DNA of 59,033 nucleotides from an uncultured Acidimicrobiaceae bacterium (GTDB lineage Bacteria; Actinomycetota; Acidimicrobiia; Spongiisociales; UBA5794), in NCBI GenBank assembly GCA_947259365.1, contig CAMYMC010000021.1, forward strand, positions 1 to 59,033. The letters run 5' to 3'. The position numbers and the translations under genes were made by a program. This document shows, in pieces, positions 57,284 through 59,033 of this stretch. Position 1 is the first letter of the stretch. Each line of letters begins with the position of its first letter. The notes beneath the pieces were generated by a model. That model worked only from the letters and a program-made list of their open reading frames with translations. It was not told the origin of the DNA and did not search any database.

Positions 57284-58384
57284 CTATGCAGAGGCCTCGA
57301 TCTCGGCGGTGACGCGGTTGAGGAACCGCGCTGCGGCGGCACCGTCGATGACCCGGTGGTCGAAGGAGAGGGCGAGGGGGAAGACCGGTGCGACCACCGG
57401 CCTGCCATCCCGGGCAATGACCCCGTCCCTCGCCTTGCCGACGGAGAGGATGGCGGTCGTCCCGTGCGGGATGATCGGAGTGCCGTAGCCACCTCCGACC
57501 GCTCCCACGTTCGTGATCGTGAACGTCTGGCCGCGCAACTCGTCGGCGCCGAGGCTGCGCTGGGTTGCGCCCGCGACGAGGCGCTCGACCTCGCCCGCCA
57601 GCGCGTCGCGGTCGAGGGCCGCGGCGTTGTGGACCACTGCGACGATGAGGCCGGCCTCGGTGTCGACCGCGACCCCGATGGACGGTTCCGGAGCGCGGTG
57701 CAGCATCGTCCCGTCGAAGGTCGCAGAGAAGTCGGGATGATCGGCCAGGGCGGGGAGGATTGCGGCGACGAGCAGCGCATCGATCGGGTAGCCGGTGCGC
57801 CGGTGGGTCTCGAGGAGGCGGGTGGCATCGGCAGGCCCCCACACCGTGACGTGTGGGATCTCGGCCCACGACCTCGCCATGTTCTCCGCGATCGTCCGAC
57901 GCAACTTGCTGAGGGACCTGGCGGAGGTGGTGGCCTGTCCCCCGGCGGCACTTTCGACGTCGGCACGGGTGATCTGGCCGGCGGCACCTGTACCGGTGAC
58001 GGTGGCGAGATCGACGCCGAGATCACGGGCGAGCTTGCGCACGAGCGGGACGGCCCGCGCCGCCGAACCGGCGACGACCGAAGAGACGGGCGCGGCCGCC
58101 GGCGGAGTCGCCACAGGAGCGACGTCATCGGGCGCCCACGCCTCTCCTTCCTCACCGATGACGGCGAGGAGGTGGCCGACCGCGATCGTCTCTCCGACCG
58201 TCGCGCCGAGGTGGAGGACGACGCCGGGGCGCGGCGACGGGATCTCGACGACGGCCTTGTCGGTCTCGACCTCGACGAGCGGCTGATTCGTCGTGACGAC
58301 GTCGCCCTCGGCGACCTGCCACGAGACGACCTCGGCCTCGGTGAGCCCTTCGCCGATGTCCGGCAGCCTCAGCTCGTATGCCAC
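57284..58384 (-). CDS. Dihydrolipoamide acyltransferase (E2) of a 2-oxoacid dehydrogenase
   Basis: A 366-residue E2 subunit. One lipoyl domain (1-80) with the modified lysine K43 in VETDKAVVEI, an E3/E1-binding domain (about 112-147, AVPLVRKLARDLGVDLATV), and the catalytic acyltransferase domain with SFDHRVIDGAAAARFL near the C-terminus. Substrate may be pyruvate or branched-chain 2-oxoacids; the neighbouring E1-beta suggests an E1 alpha/beta type complex. GTG 58384 has GGGAGG 8 nt upstream and starts at the lipoyl domain. Confidence 0.93.
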   Translation of the reverse strand: MAYELRLPDIGEGLTEAEVVSWQVAEGDVVTTNQPLVEVETDKAVVEIPSPRPGVVLHLGATVGETIAVGHLLAVIGEEGEAWAPDDVAPVATPPAAAPVSSVVAGSAARAVPLVRKLARDLGVDLATVTGTGAAGQITRADVESAAGGQATTSARSLSKLRRTIAENMARSWAEIPHVTVWGPADATRLLETHRRTGYPIDALLVAAILPALADHPDFSATFDGTMLHRAPEPSIGVAVDTEAGLIVAVVHNAAALDRDALAGEVERLVAGATQRSLGADELRGQTFTITNVGAVGGGYGTPIIPHGTTAILSVGKARDGVIARDGRPVVAPVFPLALSFDHRVIDGAAAARFLNRVTAEIEASA

Positions 58385-58451
58385 CAGCCGGCCCTCCCGC
58401 AACGATCCGGCGAAGACGATGCCGTGCGGTGTCGCCGGGCCCCACGATGCG

Positions 58452-59033
58452 TCATGATCGCAACGTCTCCTCGATCGCCGCGGTGATGTGGTCGGCGGTG
58501 AGGATGGCGTGGCGCTCGATGTAGAACTGCGGCCAGGGCGCGTCGGCGGTACCGAGTCGGCGTACCGGCGCGACGAGCGAGTAGCCGCACACCTCTCCGA
58601 TCTGGGCGGCGATCTCGGCGCCGATGCCGGCCGTGCGCTGCGGCTCCTGGACGACGAGGAGCCGTCCCGTCCTCTCCACCGAGGCGACGACCGCGGCCTC
58701 GTCCCAGGGGAAGATGGTGCGAAGGTCGATGACCTCGACCGATGCTCCATTCGCGCCGGATCGCTCCGCGGCCTCGAGCGCCTGGGGCACCATCCCCCCG
58801 TACGTCACCAGGGTGAGGTCGTGTCCCTCCCGCCGGACGCGGGCGGTGCCCAGGGGGATCGTGTAGTGCTCGACGGGGACGTCTTCCCGCCCCGCCCGAT
58901 AGAGCACCTTCGGCTCGAGGAACAGCACCGGGTCGTCGGACTCGATCGCCGCAGCGAGGAGTCCCTTGGCGTCGAACGCCGTCGAGGGCACGACGACGGT
59001 GTGGCCCGGGGCGTGGGCGAAGAGCGCCTCTGG
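58452..59033 (-). CDS. 2-oxoacid dehydrogenase E1 component, beta subunit (runs off right edge)
   Basis: The C-terminal 193 residues of an E1-beta subunit; the gene continues past the window. The visible part begins PEALFAHAPGHTVVVPSTAF and has SDDPVLFLEPKVLYR, TLVTYGGMVPQALEAAE, VEVIDLRTIFPWDEAAVVAS and APVRRLGTADAPWP, typical of the transketolase C-terminal domain of pyruvate or branched-chain dehydrogenases. It is followed 67 nt later by the E2 gene; E1-alpha is expected further to the right. Confidence 0.92.
   Translation of the reverse strand, partial: PEALFAHAPGHTVVVPSTAFDAKGLLAAAIESDDPVLFLEPKVLYRAGREDVPVEHYTIPLGTARVRREGHDLTLVTYGGMVPQALEAAERSGANGASVEVIDLRTIFPWDEAAVVASVERTGRLLVVQEPQRTAGIGAEIAAQIGEVCGYSLVAPVRRLGTADAPWPQFYIERHAILTADHITAAIEETLRS

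Overview
This is a high-GC (roughly 70% by eye) chromosomal window from an actinobacterium. The diagnostic genes are a WhiB iron-sulfur regulator (40928-41212), a bacterial proteasome activator ending in GQYL (37698-38168), a fused E2-E1 2-oxoglutarate decarboxylase of Kgd type (20159-23767), an F420-type (Ddn-like) nitroreductase (27123-27572) and a PIG-L deacetylase of the mycothiol-type family (54595-55392). I favour a deep-branching or uncultured lineage (for example Acidimicrobiia) over a mycobacterium or streptomycete, but that is inference. I saw no tRNA, rRNA, CRISPR array, insertion sequence or phage gene; the window looks like ordinary core chromosome, densely packed with about 53 protein genes.

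Layout. 1-5300: membrane protein fragment, SDR oxidoreductase, ArsC-like protein, MMPL transporter, DoxX-like membrane protein and SRPBCC protein. 5300-7730: LysM membrane protein, DUF3159 protein and a Thr/Pro-rich lipoprotein. 7780-11600: proC overlapping proline dehydrogenase, then a TPM-like membrane protein followed by PspA. 11670-15250: methyltransferase, an EtfD-like membrane iron-sulfur oxidoreductase and two small tandem related proteins. 15300-20000: glycogen synthase and a three-gene ABC-2 exporter. 20159-27570: Kgd, a GAF histidine kinase, a GH13 amylase and a Ddn-like protein. 27649-36850: prephenate dehydratase, an orphan DNA methyltransferase, a membrane protein, DUF547, NhaA, a Ca/Na exchanger, PolX and a sulfite-oxidase-like molybdoprotein. 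36855-45000: MBL hydrolase, Bpa, pyruvate phosphate dikinase, WhiB, CtaA, cyclophilin, DEAD helicase and DM13 protein. 45028-52320: YihY, acyl-CoA dehydrogenase, a DGPF protein with an ECF42-like sigma factor, and a seven-domain cupredoxin protein. 52364-59033: AlkZ-like protein, DUF1295, PIG-L deacetylase, GDYXXLXY and DUF2157 proteins, and the E2 and E1-beta of a branched-chain/pyruvate-type dehydrogenase running off the right edge.

How the genes work together. Glycogen and sugar-phosphate metabolism (glgA, GH13, ppdK), proline turnover (proC/PRODH), 2-oxoacid oxidation (kgd, E2/E1b) and respiratory electron entry (EtfD-like, acyl-CoA dehydrogenase, CtaA for haem A) suggest an aerobic heterotroph. 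Envelope genes (PspA/TPM, LysM, lipoprotein, DM13, cupredoxin) are scattered through it.

Two things stand out. First, 49760-52318 encodes a secreted, C-terminally anchored chain of seven cupredoxin domains, six with a complete type-1 copper ligand set, joined by polyproline spacers; it looks like a surface copper electron-relay or copper-binding filament. Second, at least sixteen genes carry a TANNNT -10 box exactly 6-8 nt before the start codon, which predicts pervasive leaderless transcription and corrects several start sites.
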